Counted from the stretch's first letter, positions 53,701 through 62,359 are shown. The stretch: 64,000 bases of DNA from Fibrobacteria bacterium (GCA_025360005.1 JANYDA010000008.1:1-64000), one strand, 5' to 3'. Made by a program: numbers and translations. The notes: generated by a model not told the origin, from the sequence alone.

Positions 53701-53900
53701 GTCATGATGAAGACGCGGGCCATCAGGGTGAACAAAGGGTTTCCCGGGGGATGGGGATTGCCCAGGATATTGGATGCGCCCACCAGCTCGCCGCAATCCC
53801 AGAAGGAAACCGTCGGGGCCATGGTCACCAGGTAGACGGCGAAAGCCACGCCGAATATCAGCAGGGCCAGTAGGGTTTTCAGTTGCTTCTCATTCAGCAT
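50760..53900 (-). CDS. DUF2723 (GT117-like) membrane protein with TPR tail
   Basis: A 1046-residue protein. The N-terminal ~280 residues match the DUF2723 glycosyltransferase-like core: TMAPTVSFWDCGELVGASNILGNPHPPGNPLFTL, with the Asp-x-Gly-Glu just outside the first helix, and many membrane segments. A central periplasmic/TM region follows to ~600. TPR-like repeats occupy ~770-960 (AEAYYHKGIKDAPNPRLFGANLAQLYIEQNKFPQAESLLNSL). The last ~80 residues are a Pro/Ala/Lys low-complexity tail (KAEKMAKPEKAKPGEAKAKG). DUF2723 proteins are presumed polyprenyl-linked sugar transferases of surface glycans. It overlaps nusB by eleven bases at its start and precedes GT4. Confidence 0.9.
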   Translation of the reverse strand: MLNEKQLKTLLALLIFGVAFAVYLVTMAPTVSFWDCGELVGASNILGNPHPPGNPLFTLMARVFIMTAPFKEAATRVNLISALTSAVTVMMCFLFSVKLFALVFQGKLSRFATYCSAAIGSALVLFSDTFWFSAVEAEVYGTSMMLVMTISWLSLDWYERRGTPKANRILLLITYLGFLGMGIHPFSFITIPAVGLFVVFSDDNHRKNWLGYVFLIGGFVLASVVLIKGAKLDMVWAYLSILVLGAIVYASVPDMKFDLPLAVTGLGLFSIVYDIGDFIFYAAGTMVVAVIAKLLAKNQEAKGRWNMAIMLSLVALLGFSSYAYVPLRSNVNPNIDENEPRTWDVFKEYLERKQYGSESMLARAFHRRGEFLHQMLVYPHMGYGGYMLSQYFPWKVGETRADENESVTRNAPVKHEFDTLWINLGQHPGWQMFLFLLFQFPFVYGGYLVYKRNPHLGAYLLILYAATSYGLVFYMNFADGTQMEMRDYDYWKQQNFSPQQKPENVHIEVRDRDYFYTPGFIYMGILFGVASAFLLNKLSQRSGRGGMLPRGVGLSLLALSIAVPAYSNFKEHNRHGDYIPWDYAYNLLMSCRPNSILFTNGDNDTFPLWFIQEVEGIRKDVRVVNLSLVNTNWYVKQLKTHEPKLAIGFSDDEIDHLEPEPWRFKQNVAFKVPNSAITVELEPRPYLKVQDIMVLHIVQNNYPKHPIHFAVTVSDDNMMGLEKYLVMEGMVYTLIEEKKNKEIDAPVTAHMVDDIYRFRGLGDPKLFVDLNTEGLLTNYSATNFRLVMWAQEKLTEIQRQLEDLRKQGGAAPSDSIKAALASKEKDRDGKIAFAEKYLQLNARILPREWRNNYYGAQLYAAIKDYPKAEAYYHKGIKDAPNPRLFGANLAQLYIEQNKFPQAESLLNSLKQSSPNDFELWYGLSDLYQKRGDLRKAHDVLAEWLKGNPSHQYASMVSQQLQFLETQIRNQSAPPLPGSDSGKGPSAMQPGAPSPVPSGSVGGIPGLGKEPAKAEKMAKPEKAKPGEAKAKGKDTAAKASSANAGKS

Positions 53901-54327
53901 CTTGCTCGTTCCTTTGCGTGGAATTGGAAAAGGTTTTCGCGATGGCGTCCAGGACGCCGTTCACGAACCGGCTCGAATCGCCGGTGGAGAATTTCTTGGC
54001 GATGTCTACCGCCTCGTTGATGGCCACCCGCAGGGGCACATCGGAAAAGAACATCAGTTCGGCCGTGGCGCATCGTATGATCAGTTTGTCCACGATGGCG
54101 ATACGCTCCAGATCCCAATTGGCGGAAGCGGCCGCCAGCTTGGCATCCAGTTCATCCTGGTTCTCGAGCACCTTGCGGGCAAGCTTCACACCGTATTCCC
54201 GGGCGTCCATGGCCAGATCCGGATCCGCGGAAAGCCCTTGCAACGCCTCCGCGAAGGCCTCCTTGCCCACCTCTACGGCATACAGCAATTGCATCGCGAA
54301 TTCGCGACCGCGCCGGCGGGAAATCAT
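53890..54327 (-). CDS. nusB: transcription antitermination/rRNA processing factor NusB
   Basis: A 145-residue, all-helical RNA-binding factor. It starts [18 protein letters not shown], with the later [47 protein letters not shown] and [33 protein letters not shown] signature. With NusE it binds boxA and aids rRNA transcription and processing. It follows ribH with a 4-base ATGA overlap and its stop overlaps the DUF2723 start by eleven bases. ribH-nusB linkage is a classical bacterial arrangement. Confidence 0.95.
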   Translation of the reverse strand: MISRRRGREFAMQLLYAVEVGKEAFAEALQGLSADPDLAMDAREYGVKLARKVLENQDELDAKLAAASANWDLERIAIVDKLIIRCATAELMFFSDVPLRVAINEAVDIAKKFSTGDSSRFVNGVLDAIAKTFSNSTQRNEQDAE

Positions 54328-54788
54328 TTAAGCTGATCCCATAGGCTCGCCATTTCCAAGGCCGCCAAAGCCGCGTCCCAGCCCTTGTTGCCGCCCTTGG
54401 TGCCGGCCCGTTCCAGAGCCTGTTCCAGGTTATCCGTGGTCAGCACCCCGAAGATCACGGGCAGCCCGGATTGCATGGCCACCTCGGCCACGCCCTTGTT
54501 GACCGTATTCACCACCAGATCGAAATGCGGGGTTGCGCCGCGGATGACCGCGCCCAGCGTGATGATGGCCTTGTACTTGCCGTTATCCGCGAGCTTCTTG
54601 GCCACTTGCGGAATTTCGCAAGCGCCCGGCACCCACACCACCGTCAGATCGGATTCCTTGCCGCCATGGCGGAGGAAACAATCGCGCGCGCCGGACAATA
54701 GCTGTTCCGTCACCAGGGAATTGAAGCGGGAAACCACCACCGCTACTTTAAGGTTCTGGGCCGTGAGCTTTCCTTCGATAATCGCCAT
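54324..54788 (-). CDS. ribH: 6,7-dimethyl-8-ribityllumazine synthase
   Basis: A 154-residue enzyme that condenses 5-amino-6-ribitylaminouracil with DHBP to form lumazine, the last step before riboflavin synthase. Motifs: [59 protein letters not shown] and [36 protein letters not shown]. These line the active site and form the family’s typical 150-residue subunit of a 60-mer or pentamer. It follows ribBA by one base and overlaps nusB. Length and motifs are standard. Confidence 0.96.
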   Translation of the reverse strand: MAIIEGKLTAQNLKVAVVVSRFNSLVTEQLLSGARDCFLRHGGKESDLTVVWVPGACEIPQVAKKLADNGKYKAIITLGAVIRGATPHFDLVVNTVNKGVAEVAMQSGLPVIFGVLTTDNLEQALERAGTKGGNKGWDAALAALEMASLWDQLK

Positions 54789-54789
54789 A

Positions 54790-56142
54790 TCAACTCCTTT
54801 TCCCTGCGGACTTCAATGCAGCAACCGGTTTCAATCTCTTTTTCGCGGCCGGCTTGGCTGTTCCGTCCGATTTTCGCGTTCCCGGGCGCGCGCTTTTTCC
54901 GGTCCCGCTTTCCAATCCCTGGCCTTCCGGGAAACGGTGGCCCGCATGGGCGCATTGGGACAGATCCAAAGGCGATTGCCTGGTGATCTTCAGCCCATAA
55001 CCTTCCAAGCCTTGGATCTTGCGCGGCGAGTTGGTCAATAGATGGAGATGGCGGACGCCCAGATCGTAAAGGATCTGCGCCCCTATTCCGTAGGTGCGCG
55101 CGTCCATGAACAAACCGTGATGGGTCCCGCCCAGATAGGTCCCGGGCGCGTCCGCCTTCTTGCGGGCCAGGCGCGCGTTCCGGACGGGTTGCCTTTCCAT
55201 GGCCTTCGATTCGATCTGGTCGTACGCCTGGATCTTACGCGTGAAATCGGCTTCCGCATCGGTTTGCCGCATGTAGAGGAGTACGCCGCCCGTCTTGGCC
55301 ACGTGTTCCAACCCGGCATGCAGCATACAACCGCAATTGCAGAGCATGGTCCCGAAGACGTCCCCGGTCAGGCATTCCGAATGCACGCGCACGTTGGCGG
55401 GATGCTTGGGCGAGATGTCGCCCATGACCAAAGCGATGTGCTTGCGGCCGTGGATCACGTCTTCATAAACGTAGGAACGGAACCTCCCGTAGCGCGTAGG
55501 CAGTTCCGGCGAAGCGACTAGGCGGATGAGTTTCTCCTGCGTGCGCCGGTAGCCGATCAAATCCTCGATGGAAATGATCTTGAGCTTATGCTTGCGCGCG
55601 AAGCGCTGGGAATCCTTGAGGCGGGCCATGGTCCCGTCCTCGTTCATGATCTCGCAGATGACACCGGCGGCGCCCAAGCCGGCCAGCTTGATCAGATCCA
55701 CGGCGGCCTCGGTATGGCCGGCGCGCACCAGCACGCCGCCCTTCTTGGCTTTGATGGGAAAAACGTGCCCGGGCCGGATGAAGTCCTCAGGGCCGAAACT
55801 TTCGTCCGCCAGGGCCAGCGCGGTAGCGCTGCGATCGGCGGCGGAAATCCCGGTGGTGGTGCCTTCCCGCACTTCCACGGATACGGTGAAAGCGGTATCG
55901 TGCCGGGACAAATTGCTTTCCGCCATCGGAGGCAATCGCAAGGCCTCGACCCGCTCGGAGGTGAGCGCTACGCAGATGAGCCCGCGCGCATGCTTGGCCA
56001 GGAAATTGATCTTGGCGGGAGTGGACTTGCGCGCGGCGAACACCACGTCGCCCTCGTTCTCGCGCTCCTTGTCGTCGACGACGACTATTGAGCGGCCTTT
56101 TTTGAGATCGGCCACGGCTTCCGGAATGGTATTAAACTCCAT
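54790..56142 (-). CDS. ribBA: RibBA: DHBP synthase with a divergent GTP cyclohydrolase II domain
   Basis: A 450-residue fusion. The N-terminal DHBP synthase domain is complete ([68 protein letters not shown]). The C-terminal GTP cyclohydrolase II domain keeps the zinc cysteines ([17 protein letters not shown], ~254-270) and D-x-R in [14 protein letters not shown]. Where nearly all GCHII proteins have EGRGIG it reads [14 protein letters not shown] (~290-303), and a ~20-residue insert precedes FMDAR. The last ~50 residues are a Lys/Arg-rich tail. The GCHII activity is therefore uncertain. ATG 56142 overlaps ribE by eleven bases. Confidence 0.9.
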   Translation of the reverse strand: MEFNTIPEAVADLKKGRSIVVVDDKERENEGDVVFAARKSTPAKINFLAKHARGLICVALTSERVEALRLPPMAESNLSRHDTAFTVSVEVREGTTTGISAADRSATALALADESFGPEDFIRPGHVFPIKAKKGGVLVRAGHTEAAVDLIKLAGLGAAGVICEIMNEDGTMARLKDSQRFARKHKLKIISIEDLIGYRRTQEKLIRLVASPELPTRYGRFRSYVYEDVIHGRKHIALVMGDISPKHPANVRVHSECLTGDVFGTMLCNCGCMLHAGLEHVAKTGGVLLYMRQTDAEADFTRKIQAYDQIESKAMERQPVRNARLARKKADAPGTYLGGTHHGLFMDARTYGIGAQILYDLGVRHLHLLTNSPRKIQGLEGYGLKITRQSPLDLSQCAHAGHRFPEGQGLESGTGKSARPGTRKSDGTAKPAAKKRLKPVAALKSAGKRS

Positions 56143-56827
56143 AGCCCCATTTTCCCAGGCTGGCCGCGTCCAAAGCCGCCGACGCCGAGGCCCCGCCGGC
56201 ATTGGGCTGGGCCGATAGGGCTCCGCCCTTAGGGATGAAGCCCAGTAGCTTCTCCACGTATTTACCGATTAGGTCCACCTCGAAATTCAAGGCATCACCC
56301 GGTTTCATACCGCCCAAATTGGTATGCGAAAGCGTATGCGGCACCAAAGCGATGCGGATGGTATCGGCTTCAATGGCGGCGATGGTGAGGCTCACTCCAT
56401 GGAGGGCCAGCGATCCCTTCTCCACGCAGTAGCGGGCCTGCGCATGGGGTATGCGGATGGTGAGTTCCCTGCCCGCGCCCGCCGGCAAATCCCGCCAGGC
56501 GGAAACCGCGGCTACTCCGTCCACATGGCCCTGCACGATATGTCCGCCCATGGGATCGCCCGCTTTGAGGGCGGCTTCCAGATTGACCGAGCCTCCCGCC
56601 GGCAGCGAACCCAAGGTGGTGCGTTGCAAGGTTTCCGGCACCGCGGTAGCGGTGAAGCCATCCGGAAGAATCTCCTCCGCAGTCAGGCATACGCCGTTGC
56701 AAGCTACACTGTCGCCGGCCTTAAGCGCTTTGGCCACGCCCGGCGCGCTCACGAGAAAACGCAAAGCCGTACCGATGGGAATCCTTTCCCGGATCACGCC
56801 GACTTCTTCCACGATACCGGTGAACAT
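56132..56827 (-). CDS. ribE: riboflavin synthase, alpha subunit
   Basis: A 231-residue enzyme with two repeated lumazine-binding domains. The first opens MFTGIVEEVGVIRE and has GDSVACNGVCLTAEEI; the second has GGHIVQGHVDGVAAV and LALHGVSLTIAAIEADTIRIALVPHTLSHTNL. It dismutates two lumazine molecules into riboflavin and a pyrimidine recycled to RibH. A ~25-residue Gly/Ala/Ser tail follows the catalytic part, longer than usual. It lies between ribD (42-base gap) and ribBA (11-base overlap) in the rib operon. Confidence 0.95.
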   Translation of the reverse strand: MFTGIVEEVGVIRERIPIGTALRFLVSAPGVAKALKAGDSVACNGVCLTAEEILPDGFTATAVPETLQRTTLGSLPAGGSVNLEAALKAGDPMGGHIVQGHVDGVAAVSAWRDLPAGAGRELTIRIPHAQARYCVEKGSLALHGVSLTIAAIEADTIRIALVPHTLSHTNLGGMKPGDALNFEVDLIGKYVEKLLGFIPKGGALSAQPNAGGASASAALDAASLGKWGYGV

Positions 56828-56869
56828 GGTTCCCTGAACTTTCGATCGAAAACAAAACGGGATCGGACT

Positions 56870-57973
56870 TTATTCTTCGGACTTGGCCTGCCCGAATTCC
56901 GTCAGAAAATCGTTCCCGAAGGCAGTTAAATTACGAAATTTGAGGGCTATTCCCCAGTCCTGGGTGAGTTTGGCATCCCATCTCTCGCCCAAGGGAAGCA
57001 TTTGCGGGGCGGTAAGGACAAAGAGCTTGTCCCATTTACGCGCGTTCAGAAACAACGCCCATAGCTCGGGACCGCCTTCCAGCAGCACCGAATGATAGCC
57101 CCGCTCTGCAAAAAGGACCATTAATGCGTCCAAAGCGTCGGAACCCGTAGCGGGCGCGGACATAGCGATATGCTCAACCCGTTCCGGCAATCCGGCTCGG
57201 GACTCCCCCAGCACCAAGGTTTTGGATGGCCTATCCGCCGAGAAAACCTTGGCTGCTTCCGGAAACGGGCCGCACCGGCTCAGGATAATGGTTTCGGGAA
57301 CCGGGCCGTGGGACAATCGCGGCGTCAAGTCCGGATCATCGATGCGCAGGGTCCGCCCGGTAATGACCACGGCGTCTACGCGCGCTCGCAAGCCATGCGT
57401 CCATTTCCGCGCCGCCTCGCCCGTGATCGCCGTTTCCGTTTCCGGGCGGCCATTGATGCGCCCATCCAGGCTCTGGGCTATTTTCAGAATGATGAGCGGC
57501 CGACCGTAGGCGATGCGGAAGAAGAAGCCCTCGTAGAAAGCCTCCGCTTCCTCTTCCATCAGCCCCACCAGCACTTCGATGCCGGCCGCGCGCAGCCTGC
57601 GGATGCCTTCCCCGCCCACCAGCGGATTGGCGTCCTGGATGGCGACCACCACCTTGCGGATCCCGGCGGCCAGGATGGCGTCCACGCAAGGGGGAGTCCG
57701 GCCCTGGTGGCTGCAAGGTTCCAGGGTAACATACAGGGTACTGCCCTCCGCGTTTTCGCCCGCTTTCCCCAAGGCCACCACTTCCGCATGGGGCTGGCCA
57801 GCCGGCCGCGTGCCGCCCTTTGCCACTACCAGCCCCCGTTTGGCCAGCACCGCCCCAACGGGCGGATTCGGCAAGGTCTTGCCCTTCACCTTGCGGGCTT
57901 CCGCGAAGGCCAGCTCCATGAAACGCTTATCGGTAGGCGTCCAGCGGGCAGGTTTGGCGTGCGTGTTTTTCAT
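56870..57973 (-). CDS. ribD: bifunctional pyrimidine deaminase/reductase
   Basis: A 367-residue fusion. The deaminase half has FMELAFAEARKVKGKTLPNPPVGAVLAK, the zinc His in GQPHAEVVAL, and the cysteine pair LEPCSHQGRTPPC. The reductase half has KIAQSLDGRING and ARVDAVVITGRTLRIDDPDLTPR, and VLLEGGPELWALFLNA. It performs the deamination and side-chain reduction after GTP cyclohydrolase II. ATG 57973 fits the family start and has GGAACGGA upstream. It is the first rib gene; no FMN riboswitch consensus precedes it. A strong terminator of the upstream barrel gene lies at 58058-58086. Confidence 0.93.
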   Translation of the reverse strand: MKNTHAKPARWTPTDKRFMELAFAEARKVKGKTLPNPPVGAVLAKRGLVVAKGGTRPAGQPHAEVVALGKAGENAEGSTLYVTLEPCSHQGRTPPCVDAILAAGIRKVVVAIQDANPLVGGEGIRRLRAAGIEVLVGLMEEEAEAFYEGFFFRIAYGRPLIILKIAQSLDGRINGRPETETAITGEAARKWTHGLRARVDAVVITGRTLRIDDPDLTPRLSHGPVPETIILSRCGPFPEAAKVFSADRPSKTLVLGESRAGLPERVEHIAMSAPATGSDALDALMVLFAERGYHSVLLEGGPELWALFLNARKWDKLFVLTAPQMLPLGERWDAKLTQDWGIALKFRNLTAFGNDFLTEFGQAKSEE

Positions 57974-58057
57974 ATCCGTTCCGGCGGAAACCAGTGCCGC
58001 TGCGGGGGTGAATATCATAACGCGGCGGGATTTTGGCCAGGGAACCGGGAAAGGGGC

Positions 58058-58086
58058 AATAAAAAAACGCCCCATAAGCCGGGGCG
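58058..58086 (-). terminator. rho-independent terminator after the outer-membrane paralogue
   Basis: Read on the minus strand, a 6-bp CGCCCC/GGGGCG stem (58068-58073 with 58081-58086) with a 7-base loop is followed by seven T and then ATT. It closes the three-gene outer-membrane operon and separates it from ribD. Confidence 0.85.
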
Positions 58087-58140
58087 CATCCCATTCACCA
58101 ACGTCGAGTCCGGGCGGCGGACCGCCGGGAGTATGTAAGC

Positions 58141-59484
58141 CTAGAAGAAGTAGGCGACCTTGAGCATGGTATACCAATCCTTGGGAGTGGTGGTAACGGC
58201 TTGGGATCCGGGAGCGCTATTGTCGCCGTCGCCCGTGTAAATGCCGGGGCGGAAATGATCGTTTGCCACTTGGAAGCTGATCTTGACATGGCTTTCGATC
58301 ATCCGCGATCCATACACGGACCATTTCCAATTATCGCGCTTGTGATTGATGTAATTCCCGTCCGCATCCTTCAGAGGCAAGGCGTTTTGGTGGCTGCCGG
58401 CAGTATGATTGAATCCGGCCAGGTCATCTTTGACGGGGGATCCATACCATTCGATTTCCGTCGCCAGACGATCCAGCAACTTGAACATCGGGAAATTGAA
58501 CCCGATCATCATCGGCATGCGATGGAGATAATCACCATAAAGCTTTTTATAGGCAGGACCATTGTCCAAGCCCAACAAGGCTACTTCTCCGTAAAGTTTC
58601 AAATCTTCCGGCCCAAGAATCCTGGTATTGCGCATCAATGCCTTCGGATCGAAGGCCCCGTTTACCATCAGTTTGATACCGGCGAATCCGATCAGGGTGG
58701 AATCGTGCGTTACGGGATCCACATAGGTGGAATAGGTGGAAACCCAAGAGCCGTCCGTGAGGGAGTCGGTAATGGAATACAGCTCGTGATAGAAATTGAC
58801 GCCGCCGCCCAACCGGAACGCGGAACCGAATTTATACTGGGCCAGGTAGGCAAGGGACAAATCGAAATACGGGAAGAACTCGGTCTCCGAATTGATGATG
58901 ACATCATGTTGGAACGCGCCCATCTCATGATGGAGCTGGACCCCGAGCAATGATGCCACGGGAAGCACGTTCTTCTGCTCGAAACCGGACAGCAGGACGC
59001 CGGGATAAACCGGTCCGCGGAGCAAGTAAAGCCCCAGGTTTTGCACTTCGGGATTATAGTCGTACGGGAAAAGCCCGGCGCGAAGGAAAAGTTTTGATTG
59101 CTCCTCCTTGATCATGTTGAAGGTGAAATGCGCCTCGGATACATAAGGGGCCAAATACGACGGGGCGTAGCCTCCATTGCTGCTGATATTGGCGGGAAAG
59201 CTATGTCCGTACGCAACGCCGATTCCGGCGACACCATCCAGCCTTTCGGAGAGTTTGGTTTTTGCCGAGAGCTGCGCTCCCGAGGAATATACGGAACGGC
59301 CCTTGAAATCCTTGCCGTTTTCAGGATCCGAACTATGGCCGATGCGTCCATATTGGATCCAGCCGGCGCCATTTATTTCAAGCGCTTGGCTGTCTTCCGC
59401 TTTAGGCTGGAACAAACCTGCCACCGCCAGGATAAGGGCGGATGTTGCGGAAATTCTTGGGAATCGGATTGTAAACAAGTTCAT
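58141..59484 (-). CDS. outer-membrane beta-barrel protein, paralogue A
   Basis: About 447 residues. A signal (RISATSALILAVAGLFQPKAEDSQA) is followed by LEINGAGWIQYGRIGHSSDPENG, and the chain ends TTPKDWYTMLKVAYFF. Amphipathic strands such as TKLSERLDGVAGIGVAYGHSF and LFLRAGLFPYDYNPEVQNLGLYLLRGPVYPG alternate with turns. These segments recur in the two adjacent genes, so all three are paralogues. The terminal Phe, Gly-rich N-terminus and even strand spacing indicate a ~16-18-strand porin-like barrel. The cargo is unknown. ATG 59484 has GGAAAG eight bases upstream. A rho-independent terminator follows. Confidence 0.85.
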   Translation of the reverse strand: MNLFTIRFPRISATSALILAVAGLFQPKAEDSQALEINGAGWIQYGRIGHSSDPENGKDFKGRSVYSSGAQLSAKTKLSERLDGVAGIGVAYGHSFPANISSNGGYAPSYLAPYVSEAHFTFNMIKEEQSKLFLRAGLFPYDYNPEVQNLGLYLLRGPVYPGVLLSGFEQKNVLPVASLLGVQLHHEMGAFQHDVIINSETEFFPYFDLSLAYLAQYKFGSAFRLGGGVNFYHELYSITDSLTDGSWVSTYSTYVDPVTHDSTLIGFAGIKLMVNGAFDPKALMRNTRILGPEDLKLYGEVALLGLDNGPAYKKLYGDYLHRMPMMIGFNFPMFKLLDRLATEIEWYGSPVKDDLAGFNHTAGSHQNALPLKDADGNYINHKRDNWKWSVYGSRMIESHVKISFQVANDHFRPGIYTGDGDNSAPGSQAVTTTPKDWYTMLKVAYFF

Positions 59485-59504
59485 GACTGCTTTCCCCAAA
59501 AGTC

Positions 59505-60821
59505 CTAAAAGAAGTAAGCGACTTTAGTGGTCCAATACCAATCTTTAGGCGTTGTCGTCGTCTCAACCCCGGTCGCAAGATTGTGGTATCCGCCCAAGCG
59601 CAAATGATCATTGGCGAACTGGCCCGAAAACTTCACGTGTCCGGAAACCACCTTGTCGAGATTAAGAGACCATTTCCAATCATCGCGGGCGGGATTGGAT
59701 TCCCTGTCGATTTCCGGAAGCCAGGAGCCGTATTGCGCGCCGAGATTGTCGCTGGAATTCTTCGAAGCGTAGTATTCGACCTCCAGCGAAAAGTTATCGA
59801 CGAAACGGAAGGTGGGGAAATTGAAACCCACCATCACGGGGATTCTCCGTTTGATATCATCATAATATTTGCCGACATTCTTCACCCCAAGAATTGCCGC
59901 TTCACCATAGAGAATCAAGTCCCCATTCCCGAGCGCGCCCTGGAAACCGAAAAGAGCTTTAGGGTCCAAATGGAAGCGGGCCATGACCTTGGTACCGGCC
60001 AAAGATCCCGTTATGGTATCGTACACGGTTCCGCCTTGAGCATCGACCCCTATGCTGTCCACTTCAAAGCAACCCGTATTGTACTCCCCTAATTCGCTCG
60101 TGCCGATGCAATCCTTACCTGGCGACGTCAAGCGTTTACTCTGGGGGATCAGCCGATAGAAGTTGACGCCCGCCCCGAACTCCAATCCGGGAACCGGCTT
60201 ATAGGTGATGACATCGGCGAGCGAGAAATCGTAAAAAGGACGGTCTTCCGTCTCCGAATTCAAAATCAAATCTTCTGTGAAGGGGCCGATTTGATAACTC
60301 GCCATGAAACCGGTGAGGCTTCCGAACCCGGATACAAGCGTTCCAGGATAGGTATAACCCTTCAGCAAGTATAAACCGAGATCCTTTGCATCAGGATTGT
60401 AGGAGTACCCGAAATTTCCCGCGGTAAGACTGAGCTTATCCTCGCTCGTGAACAAAGGGGATGAGTGTGTGACTCTTGCCTCGGAAACGAAGGGCACCCA
60501 GAAGGGATACCATATATTCGCATTGGTGGACTTTCCTCTGGAAAGATGGACATTGATGGTCCCCAACCCGAACCCACCATTCCAATTTTCGTTAAACTTC
60601 ACATTCGCGCCGAATACGGCGCCGGCATTCTGCATCCAATTCTTATTGTAGTCGTTGAGGCTGTGCGATTCGGTGGTGAAGCTATGCTCGACCCGACCCA
60701 TTTGCAACCAGCCCGCGCCATGATATTCCAGCGAGGGCTCTTCCGCCAAGGATAGGCAAGGCAAGGCGGCCATCAGGACCAGTAAGGAAAACAGTTGCGA
60801 TGTCCTCAGTTTTGAAACCAT
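59505..60821 (-). CDS. outer-membrane beta-barrel protein, paralogue B
   Basis: About 438 residues. Signal peptide LFSLLVLMAALPCLSLA, then SLEYHGAGWLQMGRVEHSF, and C-terminal TTPKDWYWTTKVAYFF. Internal segments (LTAGNFGYSYNPDAKDLGLYLLKGYTYPGTL and VPVMVGFNFPTFRFVDNFSLEVEYYASKNS) match those of the neighbours. It carries an extra ~10-residue loop with two cysteines (GKDCIGTSELGEYNTGC) that could form a disulfide on the surface side. ATG 60821 is used. It lies 17 bases after the paralogue C stop and 20 bases before paralogue A, consistent with an operon. Confidence 0.85.
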   Translation of the reverse strand: MVSKLRTSQLFSLLVLMAALPCLSLAEEPSLEYHGAGWLQMGRVEHSFTTESHSLNDYNKNWMQNAGAVFGANVKFNENWNGGFGLGTINVHLSRGKSTNANIWYPFWVPFVSEARVTHSSPLFTSEDKLSLTAGNFGYSYNPDAKDLGLYLLKGYTYPGTLVSGFGSLTGFMASYQIGPFTEDLILNSETEDRPFYDFSLADVITYKPVPGLEFGAGVNFYRLIPQSKRLTSPGKDCIGTSELGEYNTGCFEVDSIGVDAQGGTVYDTITGSLAGTKVMARFHLDPKALFGFQGALGNGDLILYGEAAILGVKNVGKYYDDIKRRIPVMVGFNFPTFRFVDNFSLEVEYYASKNSSDNLGAQYGSWLPEIDRESNPARDDWKWSLNLDKVVSGHVKFSGQFANDHLRLGGYHNLATGVETTTTPKDWYWTTKVAYFF

Positions 60822-60838
60822 TTTGCATGAACCCTGTT

Positions 60839-62215
60839 TCAAAAGAAATAACCTACGCGAAACATGAAGTACCAGTCCTTGGGAGTAGTCATGGCCTCCG
60901 CCGTTCCGCCGGTGGAATTGATCAGGCCGGTAGCGATGGGACGGGGACGATAATGATCATCCGCGATCTGGCCGATGAACTTGACGTGGCCTGCCACAGT
61001 TTTCTCAACGTTGAGAGACCACTTGATATTGTCCCGGGTGGAATCCGCATAGCCGCCGGCGACCGGCATGGGCGAAGGCGTGGGCCGAGTGGGAAGCTGA
61101 ATGGTCCAATCCGCTACCCCATTCAAGGTTCCGATATTCGCCAAGTCATTCCGGTAGCGGGATCCGTAATATTCTCCTTCAATGGAAAGGAAATCAACCA
61201 GGCCCCAAACGGGAAGATTGATTCCGACCATCACGGGAATGCGGCGGGAGATCTGCTTGTAAACTGAACCATAGTTCTGGACTCCCAATACGGCCGCTTC
61301 GCCATACAGCTTCAGATCCTTGCTGCCAAGGCCTTGTATTCCCAGGAATTTGTTGAATTCAATGCCGAATTTTCCCATCAGTTTTATTCCCTGATGAGAG
61401 AAGAACACGGTATCCCCGGCAGTGGAATCAATTACTTCGTAACTGTGGCCGACGTCGTTCCCCGGGCCCAGGTGGCCGGGAGTTTCCAACTTGGAATTAT
61501 AGGGGATAAGGCGGTAAAAATTGACGCCGCCCCCGATTTCTATGGCATCGAGCATCTTGTACTGGGCCACATAAGCCAAGCTCCAATCAAAAGTGGGCGG
61601 AAGCTCTTTTTCATTTTTGAAAATCAGATCTTGTGAGAAGTTCCCCGCCCCTTGATGCAGCTGCAATCCAATCACATTGGCCTTGGTGGAATCGGTGCTG
61701 AAATCCTGGAAGCCGCCCATAAGCAAGCCGGGATATACCGGACCCCGGAGAAGATAGGAACCCAGGTTTTTTGCATCGCGATTGTAGGTATAGTTGAAGC
61801 TTCCGATGGTGAAACTGAGCGAGGGACGGCTTCTCTCACCCGTATATCCAGTTAACCTGGCCTCGGTGATGAAGTTCTGGAACAGGGAAATGGCATCGTA
61901 TTTGGCTTTGGAGTTTCCCTGAAAGTTCCCTAGCGAATGGGTGGCTTTGTAGGCCCCGAATCCGAAGGCCCCTTCCAGGTTGTCGCTCAAATCCGCCACC
62001 GCCGTGAATTGCGCGCCGACGGTTTGCAACCAAGCGCCTTGCAGGTTGATGCTATTGCCGCTTCCGTCGTTGGTCAGGGAATCATGGGAGGCCACGAGCT
62101 TGCCGGCATCCAACCAGGAGCCACCGTGCATCTTGAAAGACGTCTTTTCGACGCCGGCCAAGACTGCGCCGGCCTGCGCCCAAACAAGTGTTGCGATTAG
62201 AATCTTGCTTCTCAT
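60839..62215 (-). CDS. outer-membrane beta-barrel protein, paralogue C
   Basis: About 458 residues. Signal MRSKILIATLVWAQAGAVLAG, then TSFKMHGGSWLDAGKLVASHDS, ending TTPKDWYFMFRVGYFF. The shared segments (SFTIGSFNYTYNRDAKNLGSYLLRGPVYPGLLMGGF and RIPVMVGINLPVWGLVDFLSIEGEYYGSRYRNDL) confirm it is the third paralogue. It has a longer loop near residues 385-405 (PTRPTPSPMPVAGG). It is the first gene of the operon; ATG 62215 is chosen because the signal peptide then begins cleanly. An open stretch upstream (to 62269) has no signal features. No function is assigned. Confidence 0.85.
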   Translation of the reverse strand: MRSKILIATLVWAQAGAVLAGVEKTSFKMHGGSWLDAGKLVASHDSLTNDGSGNSINLQGAWLQTVGAQFTAVADLSDNLEGAFGFGAYKATHSLGNFQGNSKAKYDAISLFQNFITEARLTGYTGERSRPSLSFTIGSFNYTYNRDAKNLGSYLLRGPVYPGLLMGGFQDFSTDSTKANVIGLQLHQGAGNFSQDLIFKNEKELPPTFDWSLAYVAQYKMLDAIEIGGGVNFYRLIPYNSKLETPGHLGPGNDVGHSYEVIDSTAGDTVFFSHQGIKLMGKFGIEFNKFLGIQGLGSKDLKLYGEAAVLGVQNYGSVYKQISRRIPVMVGINLPVWGLVDFLSIEGEYYGSRYRNDLANIGTLNGVADWTIQLPTRPTPSPMPVAGGYADSTRDNIKWSLNVEKTVAGHVKFIGQIADDHYRPRPIATGLINSTGGTAEAMTTPKDWYFMFRVGYFF

Positions 62216-62359
62216 GGAAATCGGACCCTTGGGAAAAATGCAGCCGAAAAGATTGCTCATGAAGTGCACCGAAAGTTAATAACAATCAAAGTTATGACAA
62301 GGGGATTTTTCGGGATCGGTCTCGGATTAATCCGCGATTGGGGATGCGAAAAAGAACGC

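Noticed and set aside
50475-53873. A ~1132-residue open frame on the plus strand opposite DUF2723 and GT4
   Set aside because: Antisense shadow: the minus-strand proteins have clear family motifs and coherent overlaps; the plus-strand translation is His/Gly/Arg-rich without domains.
57974-58140. FMN riboswitch upstream of ribD
   Set aside because: The spacer is only about 165 bases and half of it is the terminator of the preceding operon. The conserved RFN-element core sequences are not visible.
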